64,000 bases of DNA from Amorphophallus konjac (lineage: Eukaryota; Streptophyta; Magnoliopsida; Alismatales; Araceae): assembly GCA_022559845.1 (NCBI GenBank), contig CM040121.1:512100566-512164565 (forward strand), read 5' to 3'. Of the stretch, positions 1 to 9,347 are shown one piece after another. The position numbers were made by a program, and so were the translations under genes. The notes beneath the pieces are model-generated. The model did no database searches. It was given only the letters and a program-made list of their open reading frames with translations, and was not told the DNA's origin. Position 1 is the stretch's first letter. Each line of letters begins with the position of its first letter.

Positions 1-449
1 GCGTCTCTGGTTGCTAGTGACAGGTGTCACTAGTGGTTCCCTCCGGTTGGGAGGAAGAGGGGAGGTTGTTCCCCTGGTCAAGCTGTGTGGCAGCATCTGT
101 TGCAGACTGAGTCTGCTTGTCTAGCGTTGCTAGTGGAAGCCTCACTTCGGTTTGGAGTGACGGGTGGACGTAGGTCTGTGGACCGAACCACCTAAAAATC
201 CTGGTGTCCCTTGTGGTTTGATTTTCTTATATGTTCATTTAATTGCTACGTATTAGATGTTTGCATAGGATTGAGTGAGGGCTAATTCTATTGAGTTGTC
301 TTGCCGAGATGATCCTAAGTATTCTCATAATATAGCTGCAACTGTTTTTAATTCCGCATAACTGAGCTTTAAGTTTTTAATTAGGCTATATTTTTAAAGG
401 GGAGATTCATTCACCCCCCCCCTCTGAATCTATTGCACCTGACTCAACA
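1..449 (+). mobile_element. Ty1/copia-type LTR, 3' part only
   Basis: The stretch around 170-235 (GTGGACGTAGG, then GACCGAACCACCTAAAAATC) and the C-run box near 410-425 (ATTCACCCCCCC) are the layout typical of SIRE/Maximus-type copia LTR 3' ends. The LTR appears to end in CA at 449. Directly to its right lies the coding part of a different, minus-strand element, so this is probably the 3' LTR of a copia element inserted into that element's gag, with the rest lying left of the window. No copia coding sequence is visible here. Lineage is from motif layout only. Confidence 0.5.
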
Positions 450-1519
450 TGGGCCACAACTTCCAAGGAGAATGGGGTAGGAAGGTCTATGGTGGGTGGG
501 TTGGTGATAGCCGGTACACAACGCACTCGGGGCGGTGAGCAAGGACGGACTTGCGTTGGGATAGGTAGAGGAAGTAGTGGAGGCCTAGGTTGGGGTAAGA
601 TTGGGGTAGGAAGTGGAAAGTGGGTGGGGTGAGGGAGTTTGAAGTGATTGATCTTGGGAGGAGTGTCCCTTTTGGGGGATAATAGAGGGGTAGTGGTGGG
701 GACTATGGGGGCTTGTGGGGTGTGAGTTTGGTGAGGGATTTTAGGTTGGGGGGTGGTGGCTATCATGGGCCTAGGGGGAGGGGTGGACACGGGGTCCAAT
801 TGGATTTGTGGAGCTATGGTTAGGGTGAGGGCTTGAAGGTAGGGTGTAGATGTGGTGGTCGGGGTAGGAGTGGTGGGAAGCGATAGGGATTGGGTGATTG
901 GGGTCTTGGGTAGGCCGGGTGGGGATAGAGGAGTTGAAGTGCTCCTTGGGCTATGGCTCCCCGAGTAGGGGGAAGAGGGTCGGAGAGCATAGAATTTCCT
1001 AAGCTTGGCCTTCATTTCTTCTCAAGTGTTAATCAGGGCTTGCCCGCGGATCCTCCTTAAACCCTCAACCATTAGCCAATGAGTTTTGGCTTGCTTGGAG
1101 AGGTGCATTTTGGCTAGTCTCACTTTCCTCTCTTCGGCCAATGGGTACCAATCAAAATATTGGCCCATCGAAACCTCCCAATCTAGATAGAGGCTTGGGT
1201 TGTAGGATCCCTCAAAGGCGGGGGTTTTGACTTTCAAAAGCGCCAAGAGGTGGTCATCCGGATTTTTTCGGCGGTAACTCTCATCCTCCCTTGGTGCGGG
1301 CCTACTTCCCTCAAGTTTATTGAGTTGGGCAGTGATATCGTCAAGCCGCCCAAAAATGTTGGGCATGGCCTCCATGAAGGAGTGGATGTAGTCAACCTTG
1401 TTGGCAGCGGGGCTTCCAAGGGGTTTGGGATCCATTGGGAGAGGCGAAGGATACGGGTGTGATTGGTAAGAGGTAGCCATGCTAGTGGGCACGGTTGATG
1501 CACCGGGTGATGAATGCAA
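450..1519 (-). pseudogene. Retrotransposon gag, broken and truncated
   Basis: Reading starts at the ATG at 1519. The first 165 residues look like the gag of plant Ty3/gypsy elements: a segment with FEGSYNPSLYLDW, YFDWYPLAEERKVRLAKM and KQAKTHW matches the conserved capsid region. An in-frame TGA at 1022-1024 sits where the family normally has tryptophan, just before EEMKAKLR. Beyond it the frame stays open for about 190 codons but becomes a proline/threonine-rich low-complexity tail not typical of gag. The frame runs into the copia LTR at about 449. It lies 40 bp downstream of a primer binding site on the same strand, as gag should. Confidence 0.6.
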
Positions 1520-1559
1520 ATGCGCCTAGGATCGACTTGTAGTGACAAGTCATTAACTT

Positions 1560-1571
1560 GCTCTGATACCA
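1560..1571 (-). other. Primer binding site (initiator tRNA-Met type)
   Basis: The minus strand reads TGGTATCAGAGC, the standard plant retrotransposon primer site complementary to the 3' end of initiator tRNA-Met. It lies 5 nt from a TG/CA LTR end at 1577 and just upstream of the gag frame. Confidence 0.85.
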
Positions 1572-2539
1572 ATTGATGTGACACGGCCTATGGGATGACA
1601 GCCACTAGACCGATGCACCTTGGACCTATACTTGCAAACAAGCAACGGATCGGCGAACCCACTCTAGCGAACTCACCCGTGTAGCGCACACTCGGATCCG
1701 TAGACGAACCGGCGATGGTGGAGAGGGTCTGAAGTGGGACCTTGCCGTTCCGGAGATTTGGCTAGCTTGGACTGAACCCATAAGGGCCTAGGATGCCCAA
1801 TTCCACGGGCGTCCAACACGCCAAGGGCGTGGGTTGTAGGGTCGCTCTCTCAATTCACTCCACGGTGGTCGCTCAATTTGATGATAATTCGGGACCGGGC
1901 ACTCTCTCGCCGCCTGATGGAGCTAAGAAGCAATACTAATTAAGCAAGATAAACCAGCAATGAGAGGGGGCCAAAAGCTCACATGATCGGCGTGAAGACG
2001 CCGACCCCGGTCGCAGACAAAGGCGAACGAGGAAGCGTGGGCTTAGCCGCATGCTGCGCCGATGAAGCTTCAATTGGCGACCTGCTAATACATTCACTAC
2101 ACCTCACACAGGAGGGGTGGACAAGGGGTGGGGAAGTGATAGCATACACTCAAACACTACCTCCTATAGGGAGGGGCTTTAAGCCGACCAGGCAGGGGTG
2201 GGAGGAACAAAACTAAGACCGAATTGGCGAACTAAGCCAGGTCTGTCTGCTCTGGAATGGCAGGACAGAAAACCGATGGCGGCACCGCCACAGACTCCAC
2301 CGACTTCTGGTGATGATGGAACCAGCACCAAAACGTCCTGGGTTGGCCCAGGAAGACGCCCAAAATTTTGGATATTATTCTGATGCCGATGGTGGATGAG
2401 GTGGGGTCAGGTCCAGGGCTGGTCGGACCTAGCTCTGGCTGTCCCAGAACTACTGCTGCTGGAAGAAGTGGCCGTCACTATCACTCTTGGGGTCCGATGA
2501 GGGCGGGACCAGAGCCATTGTGATCGTGAAAAAGTCTTC

Positions 2540-3125
2540 TTCGATCAGAGATCAACGGGATCGTCGGAGGAGGTCGGAGTAGACCGTGAGAACTAGAATG
2601 GTGGGAGAGGTCGGATCTGGCTCAGGGGAAACTGACCTACGCACTCCAGGGAGAAAATTAGAAACTCTGTGCTCCGGGGTCCAAATGGCTCCCTTCTTCT
2701 TGGAGCTGGCGGAGGACGTGGAGGAGAAGGTCTCAGACAAATGCCGCTCCAGGAATCACCGGGGACTGGGCGTGGGGGCTCCTGCACTCGGGCTCTGGTC
2801 TGCAGCCGGAGACTGGGTGCACAGTACTCAGAACTACAAGGGTCTGAGAAAACTACTGCCACGAACTATCTGGAGGTCCAATGAAGGCGAGGTTGGTGTC
2901 GTTGTGACCGTGGGTGAGTCCTCTTCGAACAGAGACCAACGAGGCCCCCGGGGGTGGTCGGAGCAGAGAATGAGGTAGAGAGAGGTGGAGGGCGGTCCGA
3001 AACTGTCTCTGCTGAACTGACCTGCGCGCTCCGAGGAGAAAAGCTAGAACGCAGTGCTCCGGAGTCCGAATGGCGACCTTCTTGTTGGTGCTGTCTGAGG
3101 ACTTGGTGGAGAAGATCTCAGCCAA
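2540..3125. repeat. Diverged direct duplication, offset about 385 bp
   Basis: The 200 bp at about 2540-2740 recur at about 2925-3125 with many substitutions. Matching landmarks include GATCAGAGATCAACG/GAACAGAGACCAACG, the GCTCCGGGGTCC/GCTCCGGAGTCC block and GGAGGAGAAGGTCTCAG/GGTGGAGAAGATCTCAG. It lies inside the LTR and encodes nothing I recognise. Confidence 0.7.
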
Positions 3126-3847
3126 AAATCACAGTCAAACTCAAACAGAGGTGGCCGTAGTAACTTCTTATCTTGGGCTCAGGTTCCCTGCCAGGGCAGT
3201 GTTGGGCAGTCGAGGGAGAATGGCTCTCTCGGGCAGCACAGATGTCGGATGGACGCGAGACTACCTCGCCTGCGAAGCTGCTTCGAATAGATTTCCAACA
3301 ATATAAGGTACACCACCAAAATATGTGCGATGAAGACGTGGCAGGCTCTGCAACTGGGTGCTCCTTTGCTGCCTGCGAACTTATTCTGAGTCTGGTAGGG
3401 AGTGTGGGAAAGAGTGGGGAGAAATGACCAAGGGATGGGGGGGAATGGGAGGGGTGCGACCCAGGTAATGGGGGGTGATGGAGAAGGGAGGGGAACAGCC
3501 ATCAAGGGGAGGGAAATTCAAATTTTCCCTAAGGTAGAGCCCCTTCAACCTTGGGGAGAGGGAGGGGTGCTTGGGGAAAGAAAATGGGTGATTGGGGGTT
3601 GGAGGGTGGCTTGGGGAGTGATGGATTCCACCTTGGGACTGGGGGAAGTAATGGGGGTTGTGGACAGTTGGGAGGATGATTAATGAGGGGGAGAGAGAGG
3701 GTTGATGATGTGTTGGAGAGGGAGAGGGGGTCGCCCCCTTCTTGGAGAGAGAGAGAGGTATATCAAGAGAAGTAGGGGAGATAACTCCACAAAGGAATTC
3801 TCTATTATATTGATCATCCAATGTTACAAATGAGAGAGGGGAGGGGG

Positions 3848-3857
3848 CTATTTATAG
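3848..3857 (-). promoter_or_regulatory. TATA box of the minus-strand LTR
   Basis: The minus strand reads CTATAAATAG followed by a C-rich stretch, a strong plant TATA context. The identical 10-mer occurs on the minus strand in the solo LTR at 8654-8663. Confidence 0.55.
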
Positions 3858-4026
3858 ACTCCATACTTTTCTTAGGATCAAATTGCCCCTGGACAATTGA
3901 CAGATTGACCACACAGTCCAAGGAGGGGCGCCGCTGGGCCTAGCCCATTGAATTGGACCCAATAACCTATCAAACCAACCATATGACAACTAACTTAGGT
4001 AAATGACTCACTAACCTAGATACCAT

Positions 4027-4115
4027 ACTCAAATAAAGGAAAAATTACACAGTTTATGACTCAAATAAAGGAAAAATTACATAGTTTGACTCAAATAAAA
4101 TATAAAAATTACATG
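4027..4115. repeat. Three short tandem units of about 30-32 bp
   Basis: Units beginning ACTCAAATAAA start at 4027, 4059 and 4089, each followed by an AAAATTACA block. The third unit is the most diverged. Confidence 0.75.
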
Positions 4116-4569
4116 ACTACACTCAAAAACACATGACGAACACAACGGCGCATGCCGACGAACAATCTGAGCCTCGAAAAAATGTGGAGGGGCAAGGGAT
4201 GCCCCCATCAACTCTCTTCCTGCAACAAAATATATAGAAATTAACACAATGATAATCATAGAAGCATAACATCAAACTTGTAACAGGCACAAGTCCAATG
4301 TTTACATTCCATTGTGCACACCGATAGAATCGTCTCCCCTTGCTCGATTCTTGAGTCGAGGTATATGCCTTACATGCCTTCTTATAGTGACACTCTGGGG
4401 TATCACGCTCATGTTTCTAATTAAGTGGACGTCAACTACATGAGTGTCCACTCGTCTCCTTACTCATGGTCACCCAGTAACAAACCTAGAGCCTGTGCAA
4501 AGTAAAGAAGCCAGCGGTTATTTTCCTGAGGCGTTTTGTGGATACTAGCAAAAAAGACCAGAGAGCCTC

Positions 4570-4760
4570 GTTGTTGATCCAGTTACAAGCCTCCTCTATA
4601 GGCGCCGGTGATCTATCCGACAGGAAGGAACCAACTATGTCGTTATTGATGCCATTATTGGCGTCTGCTACAGACTCTGGTGATCTCCTATATGCAGCAA
4701 GGAACCACCTATTCCATTGCTGATTGACCTCCGCTACAGGCACTGGCGAAGGAACCACCC
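4570..4760. repeat. Three diverged tandem units ending in AAGGAACCA
   Basis: Units of about 50-70 bp share the order TTGAT, then CTACAGGC or a variant, then CTGGTGATCT or a variant, then AAGGAACCA (ending near 4633, 4708 and 4759). On the minus strand they translate to a loosely repeated peptide, but no protein family is recognised and I do not call a gene. The surrounding sequence at 4116-4893 holds nothing else I can name. Confidence 0.45.
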
Positions 4761-4893
4761 GTGCCGCTATTCTGAACGCCGGAGGGAGGGGACCATTGAA
4801 GGGAGAGGGAGATAGGGGACGGTCAGTAAGAGGGAGTGAGGGAGGGGAGAAAGCGAGAGAGGAGAGGGGTAGGCAACATAAAGAGATGTTGAC

Positions 4894-5454
4894 TAGGGAT
4901 GTCAAAAATATCTGCAAACCCGATTACCCGCATCACCCGACACGTGATGGGTCGGGTAATACTCGAATAAATGGATATGTATTCGAGTTTGGATATGTTT
5001 AAAATACCTATTTCATATTCGGATAGAGTATGGATTTAGTGCACCCATACCCGATCTGAATCCGTTATTAATAACTCATTGTGCATGTTAGGCCTATGAT
5101 TTTGACATGAATTCAACCCGTTGCCCTCCTTGTTGGGTTTGAGTTTGACATTCTTGCTAAAATTGTAAAGATATTTTTATAAAACATAAAAAATTCTTTG
5201 AAAAGGAAAATATTGACCAGACTTCTCTTTTTTCACTTCTGATAAATCCCACATTCCCTTAGATGTGGACGTGGACTCATGCTTTATAAACGGATACGAA
5301 TATCCACGGGTATATCCATACCCGTGACGGATATACCCGTATCCATACCCGCGAAAATATTAAGGTACTATCCGAGTATGATATTTATAAAATTTTCACA
5401 GATAAGGTATGGTATTGGGCTACCCGAGCCGAACCCGATCCATTTACATCCTTA
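4894..5454. mobile_element. hAT-type MITE
   Basis: The 561-bp element begins TAGGGATGTCAAAAA and ends (reverse complement) TAAGGATGTAAATGG, the TIR style of plant hAT MITEs. It is flanked by 8-bp direct repeats, ATGTTGAC (4886-4893) and ACGTTGAC (5455-5462), seven of eight identical, as expected for hAT. The interior is rich in ACCCG/CGGGT and GGATATG/CATATCC blocks that can pair. There is no coding capacity. Confidence 0.82.
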
Positions 5455-5946
5455 ACGTTGACTGAGGGTAAAATGATCAACTAGTATATTTTGTTACCTT
5501 CGTTTCATCTAACCTTAACCCCAGGGGCATGAGGTCTCTAGTTAGATGATTTTAAGCATATTACGGTAAATTCCATAAAGGTAGGGGTATAGGGGTAATA
5601 TAATAAGATTTTAGGGGTATAAGGGTAATTTTCCTTTAAAAGTTTCATGCCTCATTTCAAGAACATCCTTCACAAAACTAACCTAGGATCATATCTTTGG
5701 AATTATTAAAGCGCACTAACCTCAAAATTAAAAATTAATGCTCATAACTTTCTTAGAACACACCCAAAGTTCCATAGCACTTGTGCCTATAATGTCTAAA
5801 TCCACAGCTGGACAATTACATTCCCCATATTACCATTCAGATTAGTTGTCTTTCAACTCTACACCTCCCAAATTAGAATTTGACAATGGTAGCTTTCACT
5901 CTGTCTCTTTTCTCTCTCTTCTTTCTTTTTTTTCTTCATAACATAT
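5455..5946. other. Unassigned AT-rich spacer
   Basis: There are short repeats of TAGGGGTATA(A)GGGTAAT around 5581-5632 and a polypyrimidine stretch at 5900-5935. I see no gene or element boundary until the CATAT target duplication at 5942-5946. Confidence 0.4.
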
Positions 5947-7069
5947 TGTCACGCCCCGAGATGTAAGTACAACGGAAGATATGCGGGAACGTGAACAGCC
6001 GGCTAGTACACCGCGAGCGAGCAATATAATCAGAACGCTAACACATTCACACGACAAAGGGAATGCACAAGATAATATACTCAAAACTTCACTTTATTGA
6101 ATAATATCTAAAGTACTTCGATAATTGACTCTTTTGCTAGACTCAAATAAATGGAAAATTACATAGACTCGTAATGACTCATGACTCTACTAGGTCTTCT
6201 CTCGATCTTTAATCACTCTCGGACTCGTCACTTGAGTAATCTGAATCTCCGCTAGAATGTCCTGAAAAGATTGAAAAAGTAGGGAATGAACACACTTGCT
6301 CAGTAAGTATCTTCATATCAACATAAAGGTAATGTTCAAGTAATTAACATTTTAGCTCTAAAAATAAAGATAAATGAAATACGATAAAATACGCGGTATA
6401 AATCAAAGTAACACGAGTAACAAGATATGATTAAGATAAGAGATATGCGAGCATGATTGAGCAAGTATATAACAAGTAGGTAAGTTTGGCCTTTCGTAAA
6501 TGAGAATGTACAAGCACTTAACGAGAACGCACTTTTCATAACCAAAAAGGTCATGCACTAGAAAATCATGTCACAAGAATGCATAATTTCATGTATAGCC
6601 TCGTGGTTTTCACTCGTCCATAAAAAAAGTACTTCCAGTGTAATGTGACGCCAGTATCATCGTACTCCATGATTTTTAGCACGTTTCTGACAATCAGCCG
6701 AGGGGGCTAGTATAGAGCCCTTGGACACAATCAATGCATGAACTGCATCTTCAAGTTATAAATCAAGCTACTTCCACGAAAAATAATAATAAGTTCGGCC
6801 AGTAATGTACATTTCAACGATAAGCTTGTGATAATCAATATCAAGGTAAGAATGCTTCAATTAAGAACATGAGAGTTCAAAGAAGAATTTTAGGACAAGG
6901 TCACGCTATGGAAGAAATCCGGCATCATAACGGTATATTCATTAACTTCCATAATTTATTTATAACTTATTGAGTAAGATGTTAGGATCTAGACAATCAA
7001 TAGACCATCTAGGAACATAGGAAAATCAACCCCATAGGTCAAACCTCGAGTTAGACACAACTGAGACAG

Positions 7070-7230
7070 AAACGGTCATGCCTGGGCCGTTTCTTGAAAT
7101 AGCGGTTATATTTGGGCCGCTTATATGATATAGCGGTCAAGTAAGGACCGTTTTAAGATGAATTTAGCAGTCAAGGGAAAGGCCGCTAACGAATAGTTGC
7201 GGTCTCTTGGATGGCCGCTAACGAATTCAG
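7070..7230. repeat. Array of short inverted repeats in the solo LTR
   Basis: Successive units place a GCGGTC-like arm 10-15 nt before a GACCGC or GGCCGC-like arm, for example TAGCGGTTA...GGGCCGCTTA and TAGCGGTCA...GGACCGTTTTA. Further units of the same kind occur at 7783-7863 and 8838-8892. They are weaker and less CpG-rich than those of the young element at 51180-61491, consistent with decay. Confidence 0.6.
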
Positions 7231-8185
7231 CAAAACAAACTGGTCATGTGAGTGCTCTCTAGATAATTGGGTTTTGAGGGTACAACCAGCTCGACATCCT
7301 AATGAGAATCCCAGGCTCGCGGAGACTTACAGAGGTCTTGAAATAAGATCACCTAGTTTGGTGGAAGGAATATCCAACGGAGAGGATCACAAGTCCAAGA
7401 TTGTGTGCTTATAAGTGCCAAGTGTATCTAATGGACACGCACCGGGGTACGCACCATGTACTTAAGAAAAGACTATAGATGAGAAAGGATCGTGGTAAAA
7501 CAGTGATCAAATATCAACAACGAAACAAGTCTCGTAAGCACATGAACTTTAGCTTTAACACAAGAATATATGGTTTTGGCATGAAATTAACATAAGTCAA
7601 AATAAGCATTTAACCATATAAAACATGCAACTTATCAAGGATAATGCACAATATAACCAATATTACGAATGTGAAGTCAAAACTAGGAATAAAACTTATT
7701 TACCTAGGTTTATCATATAATTAATAGGATCGATCTGCAATATGTTTAGAGTTAACAGGCAGCAGAGAACAGAAAGAAAATAGCGGTCAGGTGAGGATCG
7801 CATGCTGGGATTAACGATCTATCGCAGGGCCGCTACATGCATATGGTGGTCTTATAGAGACCGTTTCTCGTCTGTAACAGACAGAAGTAAAAATAGGTCA
7901 TATAAGCCCTATTGTTGTCAATGGATAAATGGAAATCATGATAAACAGAAGGATAAGACATGATAGATCTTGAGAAACGCATGGAGATGCATGGTTCACA
8001 TGAATTAAGCCAAAAATTATTAATTACTCATAAAAGGGTAAGATTCATGTATGCTGTGATAATCTAGATGCGCAGTTGAAATAAAACGTCAAATACTCCA
8101 AGTCCAGTGTATGAAATCATGAGATAACAGAGGGCTTTTGTTCCTAACACATAAATTTAATCTTTTCATGAGATAACCTACCTTT

Positions 8186-8249
8186 GATTCGATCCCTAGA
8201 CTTTGGATTTCTGACTTGATTCGATCCCTAGACTTTGGATTTCTGACTG
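8186..8249. repeat. Perfect 32-bp tandem duplication
   Basis: The unit GATTCGATCCCTAGACTTTG plus 12 further bases occurs twice back to back (8186-8217, 8218-8249) inside the solo LTR. Confidence 0.9.
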
Positions 8250-8653
8250 GAAGTCGACCCTAGTTTCTGCACGTCCTATGCTAAACCAGTAACTTCTCGT
8301 CCCTCGTTCTCCTCAACCACTTGACCTAAAACCGTGAAATTTGGAGGATCAGTAGAAGATACGAAGGGGAACATAAAGTTCTAAAGGATCAACTTCTAAA
8401 TACCTTGATTAGGGCTTCCAATCTCTAGGTCTTTACTGGACGGCCACACTGGTTCCTGTGCGGACTACAACGAACCAGTAACTTGTAGGGCTTCTAACTC
8501 TCCAACGGCGTGTCCTCCTGGCACGAGATTTTGAGGGGAGTTAGACAAAACTAAGGACAACAAATTATTCTAAAGGACTAACCTGAGAAGATGTCTCCTT
8601 ACCTTCGAATTACGCGAGCCAACATTAGGGTTCGCATGGGTCGAAGTTAGGGT

Positions 8654-8663
8654 CTATTTATAG
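8654..8663 (-). promoter_or_regulatory. TATA box of the solo LTR
   Basis: The minus strand reads CTATAAATAG within CCCTATAAATAGACC, about 540 bp from the LTR start at 9200. It is identical to the box at 3848-3857. Confidence 0.55.
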
Positions 8664-9347
8664 GGTTTGGAGTTAGGGCTGAGGATTTGATCGAATTAGG
8701 AGTCCTAATTAGGGGTAGGATCGATCTCCAAGAGTCCTAGACATATTTACATGTCTACACACTTCGATCCAAGGGGATTGGGATGCCAAAGATCCAAACT
8801 TTTCACGTTTCTCCCATTCACGGAATCAGAAGGGATTAGCAGTCATGGAAGGACCGCTAGGATGAAGTGGCGTTCTCGCGATAGACCGCCAATTGGCGTT
8901 AAATCTGAAAATTTTAGATTTTTCTTATTATCTCTTATTTACCTCCTAATTGGTGTATATATCCTATTTTAAATCCGTAAATTACCTAATTTACGTTTCT
9001 ATTAATGGGCTTGAGTAAAAAGTCTTGAAAATTGGTCTATGGGCCTATTTGAGTTGGGCTTAACCCTTTGATGAATATAGGGTCTTTAGATGGATTTAAA
9101 TAAATCCCTAATTCCTTCTTAATAGCCCATTAAGCCTCTTTAATTGCTTAGTAATTAGATTTTATCCCAAAAAATTCCTAGAAAATTCTCGAGCGTTACA
9201 CATATAGTGCTACACATCCTTTCATCATTTGACGCAAACCTCAACATTTGCCTTACGTGAAGAGGCCCGGTTATTAAGTTCAAGGATATTTTTCATGATT
9301 TTTTTTATTTTTTCAAAAGTTTTTCTCACACTTTATTTAACAGGTAG

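Larger units (their letters stand above)
1577..4110 (-). mobile_element. Long 5' LTR of the minus-strand gypsy-like element; right end uncertain
   Basis: The LTR edge next to the primer binding site is the TGTGACACGG at 1577 (plus strand), so the LTR extends rightward. It must pass the minus-strand TATA box at 3848-3857 and therefore exceeds 2.3 kb. I could not find a matching second LTR or a target duplication, so the right edge near 4.1 kb is a guess. The interior is G-rich with short shadow frames and no recognisable protein. The direct repeats at 4027-4115 (ACTCAAATAAAG...AAAATTACA) resemble a stretch near 6140-6165 in the solo LTR at 5947-9200, suggesting related LTRs. Confidence 0.5.
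5947..9200 (-). mobile_element. Solo LTR of a Tekay/Del-type gypsy element
   Basis: The element starts TGTCACGCCCCGAG and ends CTCGAGCGTTACA, imperfect inverted ends with TG...CA. It is flanked by a perfect 5-bp target duplication CATAT (5942-5946 and 9201-9205). Its 3254 bp, without internal coding sequence, primer site or second LTR, indicates a solo LTR left by unequal recombination. Minus orientation is inferred from the CTATAAATAG box at 8654-8663 and from the minus-strand end, TCTCGGGGCGTGACA, which resembles the 3' LTR ends of the other Tekay-type elements here. It holds scattered AGCGGTC...GACCGCT inverted repeats (7070-7230, 7783-7863, 8838-8892). Confidence 0.85.

Noticed and set aside
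3381..3821. Pro/Ser-rich minus-strand open frame of 146 codons
   Set aside because: Low-complexity sequence in the G-rich part of a long LTR; no motif and no conserved start.
4486..4917. Possible host gene on the minus strand (143 codons)
   Set aside because: Diverged tandem units and a run into the hAT MITE edge; no family recognised.
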